The position numbers and the translations under genes are program-made. From an uncultured Pelagibacteraceae bacterium (GTDB lineage Bacteria > Pseudomonadota > Alphaproteobacteria > Pelagibacterales > Pelagibacteraceae), in assembly GCA_902562645.1 (NCBI GenBank), contig CACETY010000001.1, positions 62,001 through 126,000 on the forward strand: a DNA stretch of 64,000 nt. The letters run 5' to 3'. Within the stretch, counting starts at the first letter, position 1. Every line of letters starts with the position of its first letter. Below, in pieces: positions 37,000 through 46,622 of this stretch. The notes beneath the pieces are model-generated. The model searched no databases, had not been told where the DNA came from, and saw nothing but the letters and a program-made list of their open reading frames with translations.

Positions 37000-38544
37000 C
37001 TAGTGTTTAAAATGTCTGGTTTTAGAAAATACCAGAATGATCCCTAATTTATCTGCAAATTTGATAATTTCTTTATCCCGAATAGATCCTGATGGTTGAA
37101 TGATTGCACTTACTCCATTTTGAACTAAGGTTTCAATTCCATCTACGAATGGAAAAAATGCATCTGATGCGCCTATAATTATATCATTTTCACTTATTTT
37201 TTGAAATCTTTTCATTTTCTCTATTGCTATTTTACAACTATCTAATCTACTTGGTTGACCTGATCCAATTCCAACAGTCGAACTATTTCTTGTTAAAACA
37301 ATTGCATTAGATTTTACATTTCGACATACATTGAAAGCAAAAAATAGTTCATCTAAAATTTTTTTTGAGGGTTTGATTTTAGAGACAACTTCAAAATTAT
37401 CTCTAGTAAAAAATTTGTTATCTGTACTTTGAAGTAGTAAAGAGTTAAAGTGACTAGTAGTGTTGTAAAAATTTTGTTCGCTTAATTTTGATGCATCAAT
37501 TAATCTTAAATTTTTCCTCTTTTTTAAAATTTTCAGAGAGTTCTTATCAAAACCTAGTCCAATAATTACCTCTAAAAATATTTTATTAAATTCTAATGCT
37601 ATTTTTTTATTTATTTTAAAATTACATGAAACAATTCCCCCGAATGCACTTATGGGATCACAAGCTAGAGCTTCTTTGTAACTCTTTATTTTATTATTAT
37701 TTATTGAAATACCACAAGGGTTTGCATGTTTTACAATCACAGTCCCATTATTTTTTGGAAGTGTTCGTGAAATATTTAATGCTGCATAAATATCATTATA
37801 ATTATTATAACTTAATTTTTTTCCACTTAATTGTAATATGTCTAAATCTTTATTTTTGCTATAAATTGCTGATTTTTGATGAGGGTTTTCTCCATACCGT
37901 AATACTTCTACTAAATTTCCATGAATAGTCTTCTTTTGAGGAAAATAATCATTATTCATACTATTTAAATATTCTGAAATTACTGAATCATAATAAGCCG
38001 TTAAATTAAATGCTTCTCTAGATAGTTTTTTTCTAAGTTCCAAACTTGTGGAACCTTTATTTTTTTCTAAATCTAAAATAAATTCTTTGTATTGATTTGG
38101 AGAGGTTAAAACAGTTGTATATTTATAGTTTTTTGCTGCAGCTCTTACAAGGGTTGGGCCACCTACATCTATATTTTCAATTAGTTTATTGTGATTTTTT
38201 GTTTTTTTTAATATTTCTTCAAATGGGTAAAAATTAACTATAACTAAATCTATTTCTTCATAATTATTTTTTTTGAGTTCTTTCTTATGATTTTTATCAT
38301 CTCTCTTACTCAAAATACCAGCATATAACTTTGGATGAAGCGTTTTAACCCTTCCACCCAAGATTTCATTAGTTTTAGTATATTCTGATATATCAGTACA
38401 TTTGAACCCTAATTTATTTATCTCTTTAGATGTACCGCCTGAACTTAAAATGTTAACCTTATATTTTTTAAGTGTATTTAATACTAATTTAATTTCTGAT
38501 TTATCTGAGATAGATATAATTGCTTTTTTAACTTTGTTACTCAT
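37000..38544 (-). CDS. purH: Bifunctional AICAR transformylase / IMP cyclohydrolase
   Basis: The last two steps of IMP synthesis. It has 514 residues. The N-terminal cyclohydrolase domain is KKAIISISDKSEIKLVLNTL with GRVKTLHPKLYAGIL. The C-terminal transformylase has LRYGENPHQKSAIY and VKHANPCGIS. It ends in KTRHFKH (R-H-F-x-H). It overlaps the upstream heparinase-like gene by 4 bases, as in the alphaproteobacterial rpe-heparinase-purH string. Confidence 0.98.
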   Translation of the reverse strand: MSNKVKKAIISISDKSEIKLVLNTLKKYKVNILSSGGTSKEINKLGFKCTDISEYTKTNEILGGRVKTLHPKLYAGILSKRDDKNHKKELKKNNYEEIDLVIVNFYPFEEILKKTKNHNKLIENIDVGGPTLVRAAAKNYKYTTVLTSPNQYKEFILDLEKNKGSTSLELRKKLSREAFNLTAYYDSVISEYLNSMNNDYFPQKKTIHGNLVEVLRYGENPHQKSAIYSKNKDLDILQLSGKKLSYNNYNDIYAALNISRTLPKNNGTVIVKHANPCGISINNNKIKSYKEALACDPISAFGGIVSCNFKINKKIALEFNKIFLEVIIGLGFDKNSLKILKKRKNLRLIDASKLSEQNFYNTTSHFNSLLLQSTDNKFFTRDNFEVVSKIKPSKKILDELFFAFNVCRNVKSNAIVLTRNSSTVGIGSGQPSRLDSCKIAIEKMKRFQKISENDIIIGASDAFFPFVDGIETLVQNGVSAIIQPSGSIRDKEIIKFADKLGIILVFSKTRHFKH

Positions 38545-40169
38545 ATTTTACTAATTTGCCATTCAATTAACTGTTCATTATTTTGAGTAATACCTGATAT
38601 GAAAATATTCTGGTTCTCAATATATTTATTTTTATCACCAAAGTATAGCCCAGTTTCGACTCCTATCAGTCCATCATTTGAAAAAAATCTCCAGCCAGAA
38701 TTTTCTAACTCAATTAAAACAGATTTATTATCTTGAAGCTTCGTAACTTTAATATTTGGTAGGAGATGAAACCTTATTTCAAAATTTGTTACCTTAAAAT
38801 TATTTTTCTTAATAAGTTTTTCTTTTCCAAAAAGAGTAAATTTATTTATATCAAATTCTATGTTTCTTTGATGAATTACACCATACTTTGATAAATATCC
38901 ATCATGTGAACATTTAATGCCCCAATAATTTTTTTCATAAGTCACTTCATTATCGAATGTTTTAAATCCTTTGGTAACTATACTAGGACCTTTAATATTT
39001 TTTTTAAAATTACAGATTGAAGAGTTATCTAAAATTAGTGTCGAATGAGTTGCAGTTGATTTTGAAATTAAATTCAGTTGGTGGTTATGATCTTGAAAAT
39101 AACCAGAGTTAGTAATTAGTTTTTTACCTTTAAAAAAAAATTCAAATGATAATGGTCCACTTTGATAATTTTCAGAATAATTTCTTGCTGGGTTGCTACC
39201 AGTATCCATAGCAAGGACTGCATTTCTATTTTTTAAGATTGTATAACCAGATATGTTGAACTTATCATTTTTAAACTTATATCTAAAAAGAGACAAATAT
39301 TCATCAAAGTCTTTATTATTTGAATTATTATTTCCATTAAATAATAAACTTTGCCCTAATGACCCCCAAAGAAAATCATAGGATTTACCAAGGAAATGAA
39401 TTATTTCATTCAGGTATTCTGGAATATCATTTAAAGAATCTTTTAAAAGTTCTCTTATCAAAATAAAATATTTTAAATAAAAAACCATCTGTCTTATATT
39501 TCTTGATTTTGGAAAGTAGTTGTTATCAAAAGAGGTATTAATAATTTTTTTAAGTAATTCTAATCCATACTCCATAAACCTATTGTTTTTATAAGCTATT
39601 CCTGAGAGAGTTATCGCTGTACACCCTATCATTTTGTCGTTGAAATCTGAGGATCTATCAATTTCATTCATTAAATGATTTACTTGTTTACTGATTATTT
39701 CGTTAAAACTATTTTTATATTTATTTCCAGACTCATCATATGTTATTTTTGAATTTGATATCCAAGCTATTACTCTTTTAGAAAGAATATCTATTTCCCA
39801 ACTTTTTGTTTCATAGTTTTGGTTCTTTTTAATCCAATTTTCAATAATTGACTGCGTAACTTCATTAGATGATTTAAGATCTATTGAAAACAACCAATAA
39901 AAACTATGAAGTTTTTTAAAATCATTGTGTTTTAAATTTTTATTTTCCCATATAGATTGAATATTAAAATCCTCAATCTTCTTTTTTTGTTTTTCATATT
40001 TTATTAATAAACTAAGTATATTAAGACTTGGTTGATAAACTAAATCATTTTCATCAACTCTTGAAATTCTTTTATTATAAATAGACGAGTTTAAATAAAT
40101 TTTTCGTATTTGGTTTTTAAAAATAAAATAAAATTCATTGATATAATTAAAAGAGCTTTTTAAAAACAT
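38541..40169 (-). CDS. Heparinase II/III-family protein
   Basis: 542 residues. There is a helical N-terminal half and a beta-sandwich C-terminal half with the block SGPLSFEFFFKGKKLITNSG and ATHSTLILDNSSICNF, typical of heparinase II/III-like proteins next to purH in alphaproteobacteria. No signal peptide is evident. The real substrate of this branch is unknown; a polysaccharide lyase role is only inferred. It sits one base after rpe and overlaps purH. Confidence 0.88.
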   Translation of the reverse strand: MFLKSSFNYINEFYFIFKNQIRKIYLNSSIYNKRISRVDENDLVYQPSLNILSLLIKYEKQKKKIEDFNIQSIWENKNLKHNDFKKLHSFYWLFSIDLKSSNEVTQSIIENWIKKNQNYETKSWEIDILSKRVIAWISNSKITYDESGNKYKNSFNEIISKQVNHLMNEIDRSSDFNDKMIGCTAITLSGIAYKNNRFMEYGLELLKKIINTSFDNNYFPKSRNIRQMVFYLKYFILIRELLKDSLNDIPEYLNEIIHFLGKSYDFLWGSLGQSLLFNGNNNSNNKDFDEYLSLFRYKFKNDKFNISGYTILKNRNAVLAMDTGSNPARNYSENYQSGPLSFEFFFKGKKLITNSGYFQDHNHQLNLISKSTATHSTLILDNSSICNFKKNIKGPSIVTKGFKTFDNEVTYEKNYWGIKCSHDGYLSKYGVIHQRNIEFDINKFTLFGKEKLIKKNNFKVTNFEIRFHLLPNIKVTKLQDNKSVLIELENSGWRFFSNDGLIGVETGLYFGDKNKYIENQNIFISGITQNNEQLIEWQISKI

Positions 40170-40170
40170 T

Positions 40171-40830
40171 TTACATAGATTTTAATTTTTCAATATTGGT
40201 TTTAATATCCCCATTGTTCTCTTTAAAAACTGTGGTTCCAGATACCAAAATATCAGCTCCAGCTTCCAAAACCATTTTTGAATTACTAAAATTTATTCCT
40301 CCATCAACTTCAATATCAAAGTGATATTGGTTCTTATCTTTTATTTTTTTCAATTCTTTTATTTTATCTAATACTTCAGGCATAAATTTTTGCCCACCAA
40401 AACCAGGGTTAACACTCATAACAAGAACTAAATCAATATTGTTTATTTCATCAATTAAAGTTTTTATTTCAGTTTTTGGATTTAATGATACACCAACTTT
40501 TTTACCAAATTTTTTTATCAAACTTACAGACTCTTTTAAGTTCTTAGTTGCTTCAGGATGAATAGTTATTATGTCAGCACCTGCATTTGCATAATTTTCA
40601 ATGTACTCATGTACTGGAGAAATCATTAGGTGTACATCAAATGGAATCTTGGTATATTTTCTTAAGTTTTTTATTACTGGTGGTCCTATTGTTAAATTTG
40701 GAACAAAGTGGCCGTCCATTACATCAACATGAATTAAGTCAGCTCCACCTTCTTCTAACTTCTTAATTTCATTGCCAAGCTGGCTGAAGTCAGCAGATAA
40801 TATAGATGGAGAAATTTGAATTTTTTTCAT
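40171..40830 (-). CDS. rpe: Ribulose-phosphate 3-epimerase
   Basis: Interconverts ribulose-5-P and xylulose-5-P. TIM barrel of 219 residues: ISPSILSADFSQLGNEI at the start, HVDVMDGHFVPNLTIGP with metal ligands, VHLMI, VMSVNPGFGGQKF and EVDGGINF. A perfect 10-bp inverted repeat directly abuts the start codon (40831-40855). It is the first gene of rpe-heparinase-purH. Confidence 0.98.
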   Translation of the reverse strand: MKKIQISPSILSADFSQLGNEIKKLEEGGADLIHVDVMDGHFVPNLTIGPPVIKNLRKYTKIPFDVHLMISPVHEYIENYANAGADIITIHPEATKNLKESVSLIKKFGKKVGVSLNPKTEIKTLIDEINNIDLVLVMSVNPGFGGQKFMPEVLDKIKELKKIKDKNQYHFDIEVDGGINFSNSKMVLEAGADILVSGTTVFKENNGDIKTNIEKLKSM

Positions 40831-40855
40831 TTGATACTAAAAATATTAGTATCAA
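40831..40855 (-). promoter_or_regulatory. Perfect 10-bp hairpin abutting the rpe start codon
   Basis: TTGATACTAA (40831-40840), 5-base loop, TTAGTATCAA (40846-40855). On the minus strand the hairpin ends at the base immediately before the rpe ATG and would occlude ribosome access. It could equally be an operator. Read on the plus strand it is followed by TTTTTT like an intrinsic terminator, but no plus-strand gene runs into it. Confidence 0.5.
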
Positions 40856-40873
40856 TTTTTTGTTTTATTTGAA

Positions 40874-41224
40874 TTAATTTTTACTAAATATTCTGTATAA
40901 TTCTTGAGCAATTTCACTTTCTAAAGGAAAAGAAAGCATACCCATTACTGAATAACCAAGTAAATAAGGCATTAAATAGAAACGTGCCATGTAAAAGAAC
41001 CAAGCTACATATAGTGGTACTAAAGGCCCTACCAAAAAGCTAGGGGTAATTGGTCTAAACACATTAATAAGTGGATTTGTAAGTTTTACAAAAACTTTCA
41101 TAAAGAAGAATTGAGAGTCCTCTCTTTGAAAAATATTCATTGCTACTCTACCAATCAATGTCCACATGATTACACCTAAAATATAATCAATTATATAAAC
41201 TAGAGGGTGAAAGTTAGCAGACAT
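40874..41224 (-). CDS. Small membrane protein, YggT-like
   Basis: 116 residues with two main hydrophobic segments (about 10-28 and 66-95). The segment VFVKLTNPLINVFRPITPSF resembles the YggT pattern of 'L-T-x-P-x-L-x-x-x-R-x-x-x-P', though the protein is longer than classical YggT. It is separated from the upstream symporter operon by an intrinsic terminator, so it has its own promoter or depends on read-through. Function unknown. Confidence 0.72.
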   Translation of the reverse strand: MSANFHPLVYIIDYILGVIMWTLIGRVAMNIFQREDSQFFFMKVFVKLTNPLINVFRPITPSFLVGPLVPLYVAWFFYMARFYLMPYLLGYSVMGMLSFPLESEIAQELYRIFSKN

Positions 41225-41232
41225 AATTCTTA

Positions 41233-41261
41233 GAAAAAAAGGGGCGAATTTAATCGCCCCT
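41233..41261 (-). terminator. Intrinsic terminator after the ActP-like symporter
   Basis: On the minus strand an 8-bp GC-rich stem AGGGGCGA / TCGCCCCT is followed by a run of seven T (41234-41240 complement). It begins 15 bases after the symporter stop. On the plus strand the hairpin is also followed by six T, so it could act both ways. It is one of very few clear intrinsic terminators in the window. Confidence 0.85.
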
Positions 41262-41275
41262 AAGTTTTTTATTGA

Positions 41276-43087
41276 TTATTTCTGTGCTAGTACCGTTTTA
41301 CCACTTGGTACACGTACATCATCAACCATTTTCTGAGTAGCTGCATCTGGTGCTGCAGTTATTAAACTGACAACAATCATAGAAACTAAACTTACAGCCG
41401 CTCCAACTATTCCAAACGTAAGTTGAGTTATGCCTAAGAAACCAGATCCTCCACTTCTTACCCATATTAGGTAAGCAGTTCCAGATATAAGTCCCAGTAG
41501 CATTCCTGCAACAGCGCCTGGTGCATTAGCTCTCTTCCACCATACACCAAGTACAAGTGGGAAGAATAGTCCTGACATAGCAAAGTCAAATGCCCAAATA
41601 ACCGAACCTAAGATACCTTGTATCTCTAACGCGGCTATTGTTGCTCCTGCAAAACCAATTAATACAAGTAGTACCCTTGCAACAATTAGTCTTTTCGCTG
41701 TCTCAGCTTTTGGATTAATTATTTTGTAGTAAATATCATGAGATAACGCATTTGATATTGCTAACACTAATCCATCTGCAGTTGACATTGCAGCCGCCAT
41801 ACCTCCAGCAGCAACTAGACCTGAAATTACATAAGGTAATCCTGCAATCTCTGGTGTTGCTAATACAACAGCTTTACCACCCATAAAGAACTCGTTAAGC
41901 TCAAGAGTTCCATTACCATTAAAGTCACTGATAAACATTAAGTTTGCTTGGTTCCAGTTTTGATACCAATCAATAGCTTGAACTTCCGCAATTGTTTTAC
42001 CAATAATTCCAGTCGGTAGCGTTGGGTCTATTAAAGATAGTTTAGATAATGTAGCTAACATCGGTGCAGAAGAATAAAGTAGGAAAATAAAGAATAATGA
42101 CCAACCTACTGATCTTCTTGCAGTTCTCACACTTGGAGTAGTGAAGTATCTCATCATAACGTGAGGTAGCGATGCAGTTCCTGCCATCATACACACTGCC
42201 AATGAAATAAATGCCCAAGGAGTTGCATTAACCGAAGAATGCGCTTTAGTTATTCCAGCTAAACCTTTTGGAACTGTTGCTAAATCAGCAGCAGAGTTTT
42301 TAACAAAACCAAATTGACCTTCTAGTTCTGCGATTCTTGCAACTTCATCAGCTAACATAAAGTGTGGGAAGAAACCTGCTCCCAACTTACTGCTAATCCA
42401 AAATACTGGAAGTAAGTAAGCTATAATTAATACAATGTATTGAGCTACTTGCGTCCAAGTTACAGCTCTCATTCCACCAAGCATTGAGCACATCAAAATA
42501 CTTGCTAACCCTACGTAAACAGCTATCCCAAATGGAATATCTAATGCTACAGATGCAATTGTACCTGTTGCATTAATTTGTGCTGTTACATAAGTGAATG
42601 AGGCTACCGTTAAAACTATGACTGCACTAAATCTTGCTAAGTTACCACCATAACGTGTTCCTATAAAATCTGGAACAGTATAACATCCAAATTTTCTAAG
42701 ATACGGTGCTAATAACGAAGCAACTAGTACATATCCACCTGTCCACCCAACAAGTAGAGCCATATATCCATAGCCTTTGAAATAAATTCCACCTGCCATT
42801 GCAACGAAAGATGCACCTGACATCCAGTCAGCAGCAGTTGCCATACCATTAAAGACAGTTGGAACTTGTCTTCCAGCTACATAATAAGCATCAACTTGTA
42901 GTGTCCTAGATAACCAACCAATTAAAGCATAAATCAAAACTGTAAAAGCTACAAAAAAGATACCAATCAATTTTGCAGACATTCCAGCTTGTTCAGCTAT
43001 TGCCATCAGAATAATAAATACAAGAAATCCTCCGGTATATATTCCGTAGACCTTTGGTAAATTATCTATAAATTTACCTTTTATCAT
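41276..43087 (-). CDS. Sodium:solute symporter, ActP/VC_2705 type (acetate or other monocarboxylate)
   Basis: 603 residues with about 13 membrane helices. ADWMSGASFVAMAGGIYFKGYGY, RFGTRYGGN-type FIGTRYGGNLAR, and GLVAAGGMAAAMSTADGLVLAISNALSHD are typical of the SSS family acetate permease branch. A hydrophilic loop near residue 380 carries DFNGNGTLELNEF, an EF-hand-like Ca-binding motif. It follows the DUF4212 partner with a 4-base overlap, and acs is close by, so acetate or a similar acid is the likely substrate. The substrate is inferred from family and context. Confidence 0.88.
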   Translation of the reverse strand: MIKGKFIDNLPKVYGIYTGGFLVFIILMAIAEQAGMSAKLIGIFFVAFTVLIYALIGWLSRTLQVDAYYVAGRQVPTVFNGMATAADWMSGASFVAMAGGIYFKGYGYMALLVGWTGGYVLVASLLAPYLRKFGCYTVPDFIGTRYGGNLARFSAVIVLTVASFTYVTAQINATGTIASVALDIPFGIAVYVGLASILMCSMLGGMRAVTWTQVAQYIVLIIAYLLPVFWISSKLGAGFFPHFMLADEVARIAELEGQFGFVKNSAADLATVPKGLAGITKAHSSVNATPWAFISLAVCMMAGTASLPHVMMRYFTTPSVRTARRSVGWSLFFIFLLYSSAPMLATLSKLSLIDPTLPTGIIGKTIAEVQAIDWYQNWNQANLMFISDFNGNGTLELNEFFMGGKAVVLATPEIAGLPYVISGLVAAGGMAAAMSTADGLVLAISNALSHDIYYKIINPKAETAKRLIVARVLLVLIGFAGATIAALEIQGILGSVIWAFDFAMSGLFFPLVLGVWWKRANAPGAVAGMLLGLISGTAYLIWVRSGGSGFLGITQLTFGIVGAAVSLVSMIVVSLITAAPDAATQKMVDDVRVPSGKTVLAQK

Positions 43088-43350
43088 TTGTCACCCTCTC
43101 TTTCAGAAAACCCGAACTCATCATCTATTTTCTCTTGTCGACCTGCAAACCAGAAAATTAAAATGACGAAGATGGCAAGTGATCCTTGACATGTAAACCA
43201 ATACGTTAAAGGATATCCAAATGGTCTAATGTTAGATTCTTGCATTTCGGCTCCAAAGAGAAAGATGCCAATTGAGAAAACAAACCAAATTGCTAATGTA
43301 ATAAAGAGCAAATTTCTGGTTTTTTCCCAGTGTTGTTCTTGTTTTGACAT
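43084..43350 (-). CDS. DUF4212 small membrane partner of the symporter
   Basis: 88 residues and two membrane helices (about 14-33 and 47-67). It starts with EQHWEKTRNLLFITLAIWF. PLTYWFTCQGSLAIFVILIFWFAG is the conserved second helix region. DUF4212 proteins are encoded just before VC_2705-type symporters, as here, and are thought to be a small subunit. The 120-base upstream gap shared with the divergent gene at 43471 holds their promoters; no clear operator was seen. Confidence 0.9.
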   Translation of the reverse strand: MSKQEQHWEKTRNLLFITLAIWFVFSIGIFLFGAEMQESNIRPFGYPLTYWFTCQGSLAIFVILIFWFAGRQEKIDDEFGFSEREGDK

Positions 43351-43470
43351 TTTTTTCTCTCCCTATAGGTTAAAGAAATAACCTTACTGATAATCAAATT
43401 TATTTAAACCCTTAAAAACACTCGATATTGTGGCATTTTTACATTATAGATTTACATATTAGGTAGATAA

Positions 43471-44097
43471 ATGGCCCTCAAATACAGATTCAATCTAAAA
43501 GATATAAAACTTGAAGATTTCAAAGTTTATTTAGTTGCTATGTTTAAGGGCATTTTGCCTAAGAAAAAAATTAAGAATATTGATGATCTTAGAGAATTTA
43601 TTCAGCAAAAATCTGCTTGGGTATCTCAAGTTACTTTATATAACTATTTAAAAACGAGAATGGGAACTAAGTGGGTTCTACATTTTGATGACGAAAAGTT
43701 TTTAACTTCAATAAATACTGCAAAGTGGAATATTTATGCAATATCTCTTCAAGATTTGTCATTTTATACAGTTTCATATTTAAATGTTTTTTATAATTAT
43801 AAAGAAACAGACAAAGCATCTGAAATTTACAATAATATTCTCGATAAAGAGTTAGAAAATGGTATGCCCACAGAGATTGTCGATGAGGCAAGAATAAGTT
43901 TTAAAAAAAGATTAGATCAAATTAAGTGGGAGGAATATTATAAATCTTGGCCATTTAATGAAAGTGCCTTGGCTTTATATAATTGGGCTCCTGTAGCAAA
44001 TGAATTAAAAACTTTAGATAGAAAAATTGTTCTCAATTCGATGATTTTGAAATGGGATAATATTAAAGAGGAGTTTTCTAAATTAATAAAGATCTAA
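43471..44097 (+). CDS. Hypothetical protein between symporter and acs
   Basis: 208 residues, soluble, mostly helical by composition, with no signal peptide. It has many Trp and Tyr residues (for example [41 protein letters not shown]). I do not recognise the family. It is divergent from DUF4212-symporter and convergent with acs, its stop overlapping the acs stop in CTAA. The placement suggests a link to acetate use, but that is guesswork. Confidence 0.75.
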   Translation: MALKYRFNLKDIKLEDFKVYLVAMFKGILPKKKIKNIDDLREFIQQKSAWVSQVTLYNYLKTRMGTKWVLHFDDEKFLTSINTAKWNIYAISLQDLSFYTVSYLNVFYNYKETDKASEIYNNILDKELENGMPTEIVDEARISFKKRLDQIKWEEYYKSWPFNESALALYNWAPVANELKTLDRKIVLNSMILKWDNIKEEFSKLIKI

Positions 44098-46079
44098 ATA
44101 TTTTTTCTATTGTCTACCAAGCTATCAACAACAGAGGGATCTGCTAAGGTCGTTGTATCTCCTAATTGACCATGTTCATTTGCAGCTATTTTTCTCAAAA
44201 TTCTTCGCATTATTTTTCCAGATCTAGTTTTTGGAAGTCCTGGCGCAAACTGTATTAAGTCAGGTGTAGCAATTGGACCAATTTGCTTTCTAACCCAAAG
44301 TTTTAAATCTCTTTCCAAATCAAGAGTACTTTTTTCCCCCGCATTTAAAGTTACATAACAATAAAGTCCATTCCCTTTAATATCGTGTGGGTAGCCAACC
44401 ACTGCTGCTTCTGCAACTTTAGGATGAGCTACAAATGCACTTTCTATTTCTGCAGTACCTAGGTTATGTCCAGATACTATTATGACATCATCCACCCTAC
44501 CAGTGATCCAATAATAACCATCTTTATCTCTTCTACATCCATCTCCTGTAAAATATTTTCCATCAAATTGTGAAAAGTATGTATCAATAAATCTCTGGTG
44601 GTCTCCATACACCGTTCTCATTTGTCCTGGCCAAGATTGTGCTATACATAATCTACCTTGTGCTTCTCCTTTTATGACCTTACCATCCTTATCAAGTATC
44701 TCTGGTTTAATTCCATAAAATGGTTTGGTTGCAGAACCAGGTTTCAAATCTATGGCCCCAGTTTGAGGACTTATTAATATTCCTCCAGTTTCGGTTTGCC
44801 ACCAGGTATCAACAATTGGACATCTACTATCTCCAACAGTTTTATAATACCATTCCCAAGCTTCAGGGTTAATTGGTTCACCAACAGTACCTAAAAGTTT
44901 TAAAGTTTTTCTTGATGTTTTCTTTACAGGTTTATCACCTTCTCTCATTAAAGCTCTGATTGCTGTTGGAGCTGTATAAAAAATATTAACTTTATATTTA
45001 TCAACTATTTGCCACCATCTAGATGTATCAGGATAAGTAGGTATTCCTTCAAACATGATTGTTGTTGCACCGTTAGCAAGTGGACCATAAATAATATAAC
45101 TATGTCCTGTAACCCAGCCAATATCAGCCGTGCACCAGTAAATATCTTTAGGTTTATAATTAAAAATATATTGGTGAGTCATTGATGCATAAACCATATA
45201 TCCACCAGTTGTATGTAGTACACCTTTTGGTTTCCCAGTTGAACCAGATGTGTAAAGAATGAATAGTGGATCCTCAGCATTCATTTCCTCAGGTTCACAT
45301 TTTGCTGAGACTTTACTTGTCATCTTGTGATACCAAACATCACGATCATCAAACCAATCAATTTTTTTGGTACCTGTTCTCTTTACTACGATACATTTCT
45401 TTACATTGGGACAGCTTTGCAAAGCTTCATCTGTAATAGACTTTAATGGTATTGTTTTTCCTCCTCTTACTCCTTCATCTGCAGTGATTACATAATCAGA
45501 TTCGCAATCATTTATTCTACCCGAAATACTATCTGGTGAAAAACCTCCAAATATTATGGAGTGAACGGCACCTATTCGAGCACATGCAAGCATTGTGTAG
45601 GCAAGCTCAGGTATCATGGTAAGATAAATTGTTACTCTATCACCCTTTTGAACTCCCAAATTTTTTAATCCATTTGCCGCTTTTGAAACCTCTTTATGAA
45701 GTTCCTTATATGTAATTTTTTTTTGTACTTTAGGATCGTCTCCTACCCATATTATTGCAGTTTTGTGAGCATTTTTTTTAAGATGCCTATCAATACAATT
45801 CGCTGAGGCATTTAAAGTACCATCATAGAACCATTTAATATGAACATCATTTTTGCTATATTTAACGTCTTTAATTTTTTTATAAGGTTTAATCCAATTA
45901 ATTCTTTTGCCTTCTTTTTTCCAAAATCCATCGTTGTCTTTAATCGACTCGTTATATTTCTTTATATATTGAGATTTATTAACGGTGGCTTTACTTATCC
46001 ATTCTTTCTTAGTTTTATAAATTGTCTCTTTAGGTTTTTTAGAGATTACTTTTTTTTTAACTTTTTTTTTCTTAGGCAT
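44094..46079 (-). CDS. acs: Acetyl-CoA synthetase (AMP-forming)
   Basis: Activates acetate to acetyl-CoA through acetyl-AMP. 661 residues. The adenylation motifs are [19 protein letters not shown] and [25 protein letters not shown] is the hinge, and [13 protein letters not shown] near the C-terminus has the lysine regulated by acetylation. The first about 25 residues are extremely Lys-rich ([16 protein letters not shown]), an unusual extension; a later Met is not well placed, so the upstream ATG was kept. It is the last gene of tsaD-small ORF-EVE-acs on the minus strand. Confidence 0.96.
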   Translation of the reverse strand: MPKKKKVKKKVISKKPKETIYKTKKEWISKATVNKSQYIKKYNESIKDNDGFWKKEGKRINWIKPYKKIKDVKYSKNDVHIKWFYDGTLNASANCIDRHLKKNAHKTAIIWVGDDPKVQKKITYKELHKEVSKAANGLKNLGVQKGDRVTIYLTMIPELAYTMLACARIGAVHSIIFGGFSPDSISGRINDCESDYVITADEGVRGGKTIPLKSITDEALQSCPNVKKCIVVKRTGTKKIDWFDDRDVWYHKMTSKVSAKCEPEEMNAEDPLFILYTSGSTGKPKGVLHTTGGYMVYASMTHQYIFNYKPKDIYWCTADIGWVTGHSYIIYGPLANGATTIMFEGIPTYPDTSRWWQIVDKYKVNIFYTAPTAIRALMREGDKPVKKTSRKTLKLLGTVGEPINPEAWEWYYKTVGDSRCPIVDTWWQTETGGILISPQTGAIDLKPGSATKPFYGIKPEILDKDGKVIKGEAQGRLCIAQSWPGQMRTVYGDHQRFIDTYFSQFDGKYFTGDGCRRDKDGYYWITGRVDDVIIVSGHNLGTAEIESAFVAHPKVAEAAVVGYPHDIKGNGLYCYVTLNAGEKSTLDLERDLKLWVRKQIGPIATPDLIQFAPGLPKTRSGKIMRRILRKIAANEHGQLGDTTTLADPSVVDSLVDNRKNI

Positions 46080-46088
46080 GATTTTTTT

Positions 46089-46505
46089 TTAATTAATTCT
46101 ACCCATCTTCAAAATTATTTTCCAGCTTTTAGTATCAATAGGCATAACAGACAGTCTACTTTGTCTAATAAGAGATAAGTTCGCCAAAGCCTTAGTTTTT
46201 TTGATGTTTTCAAGTGTTACAGGATTTTGAAGTTTACTTTTAAATCTAACTTTAACTGCAACAAACCTTTTTTTCTTATCCGTTGGATCAATGAATGCCG
46301 TTTTAATAACCTCGACTATACCAACTATCTCTTTTCCTATGTTAGAATGATAAAAAAAACAAAGATCTCCTTTTTCCATTTTTTTTAAGTTACTTGCTGC
46401 TTGATAATTTCTTACACCATCCCAGTCAGCTCCTTTTTCTCCAGCCTCTATTTGTTGATCAATTGACCACACATCTGGTTCAGATTTCATTAACCAATAT
46501 TGCAT
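46089..46505 (-). CDS. EVE-domain protein
   Basis: 138 residues, a complete EVE (PUA-like) domain. It starts YWLMKSEPDVWSIDQQ, then WDGVRNYQAASNLKKMEKGDLCFFYHSN and GIVEVIKTAFIDP. EVE domains bind modified bases in nucleic acids. A position after tsaD, a tRNA-modification gene, is compatible with reading a modified nucleotide. Its ATG directly follows the stop of the 38-residue ORF. Confidence 0.95.
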   Translation of the reverse strand: MQYWLMKSEPDVWSIDQQIEAGEKGADWDGVRNYQAASNLKKMEKGDLCFFYHSNIGKEIVGIVEVIKTAFIDPTDKKKRFVAVKVRFKSKLQNPVTLENIKKTKALANLSLIRQSRLSVMPIDTKSWKIILKMGRIN

Positions 46506-46622
46506 TTAATTTTTTTTCTTTTTCTTTTCTTTTTTAAGTTTTCTTTTTTCTTTTAAAGAAAGTTTAGCTTGCTTCATTACGCTAGCATCCTTAAATGATT
46601 TACCACTATATCTTTTCGACAT
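46506..46622 (-). CDS. 38-residue basic protein between tsaD and the EVE gene
   Basis: An open frame with ATG immediately after the tsaD stop and TAA immediately before the EVE ATG, so all three genes abut with no spare base. The peptide begins MSKRYSGKSFKDASVMKQ and ends in a Lys/Glu-rich tail with a final KKKKKN. About half the residues are Lys or Arg, so it could bind RNA or ribosomes. The exact fit in a tightly packed operon is the main argument that it is real. No family recognised. Confidence 0.6.
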   Translation of the reverse strand: MSKRYSGKSFKDASVMKQAKLSLKEKRKLKKEKKKKKN

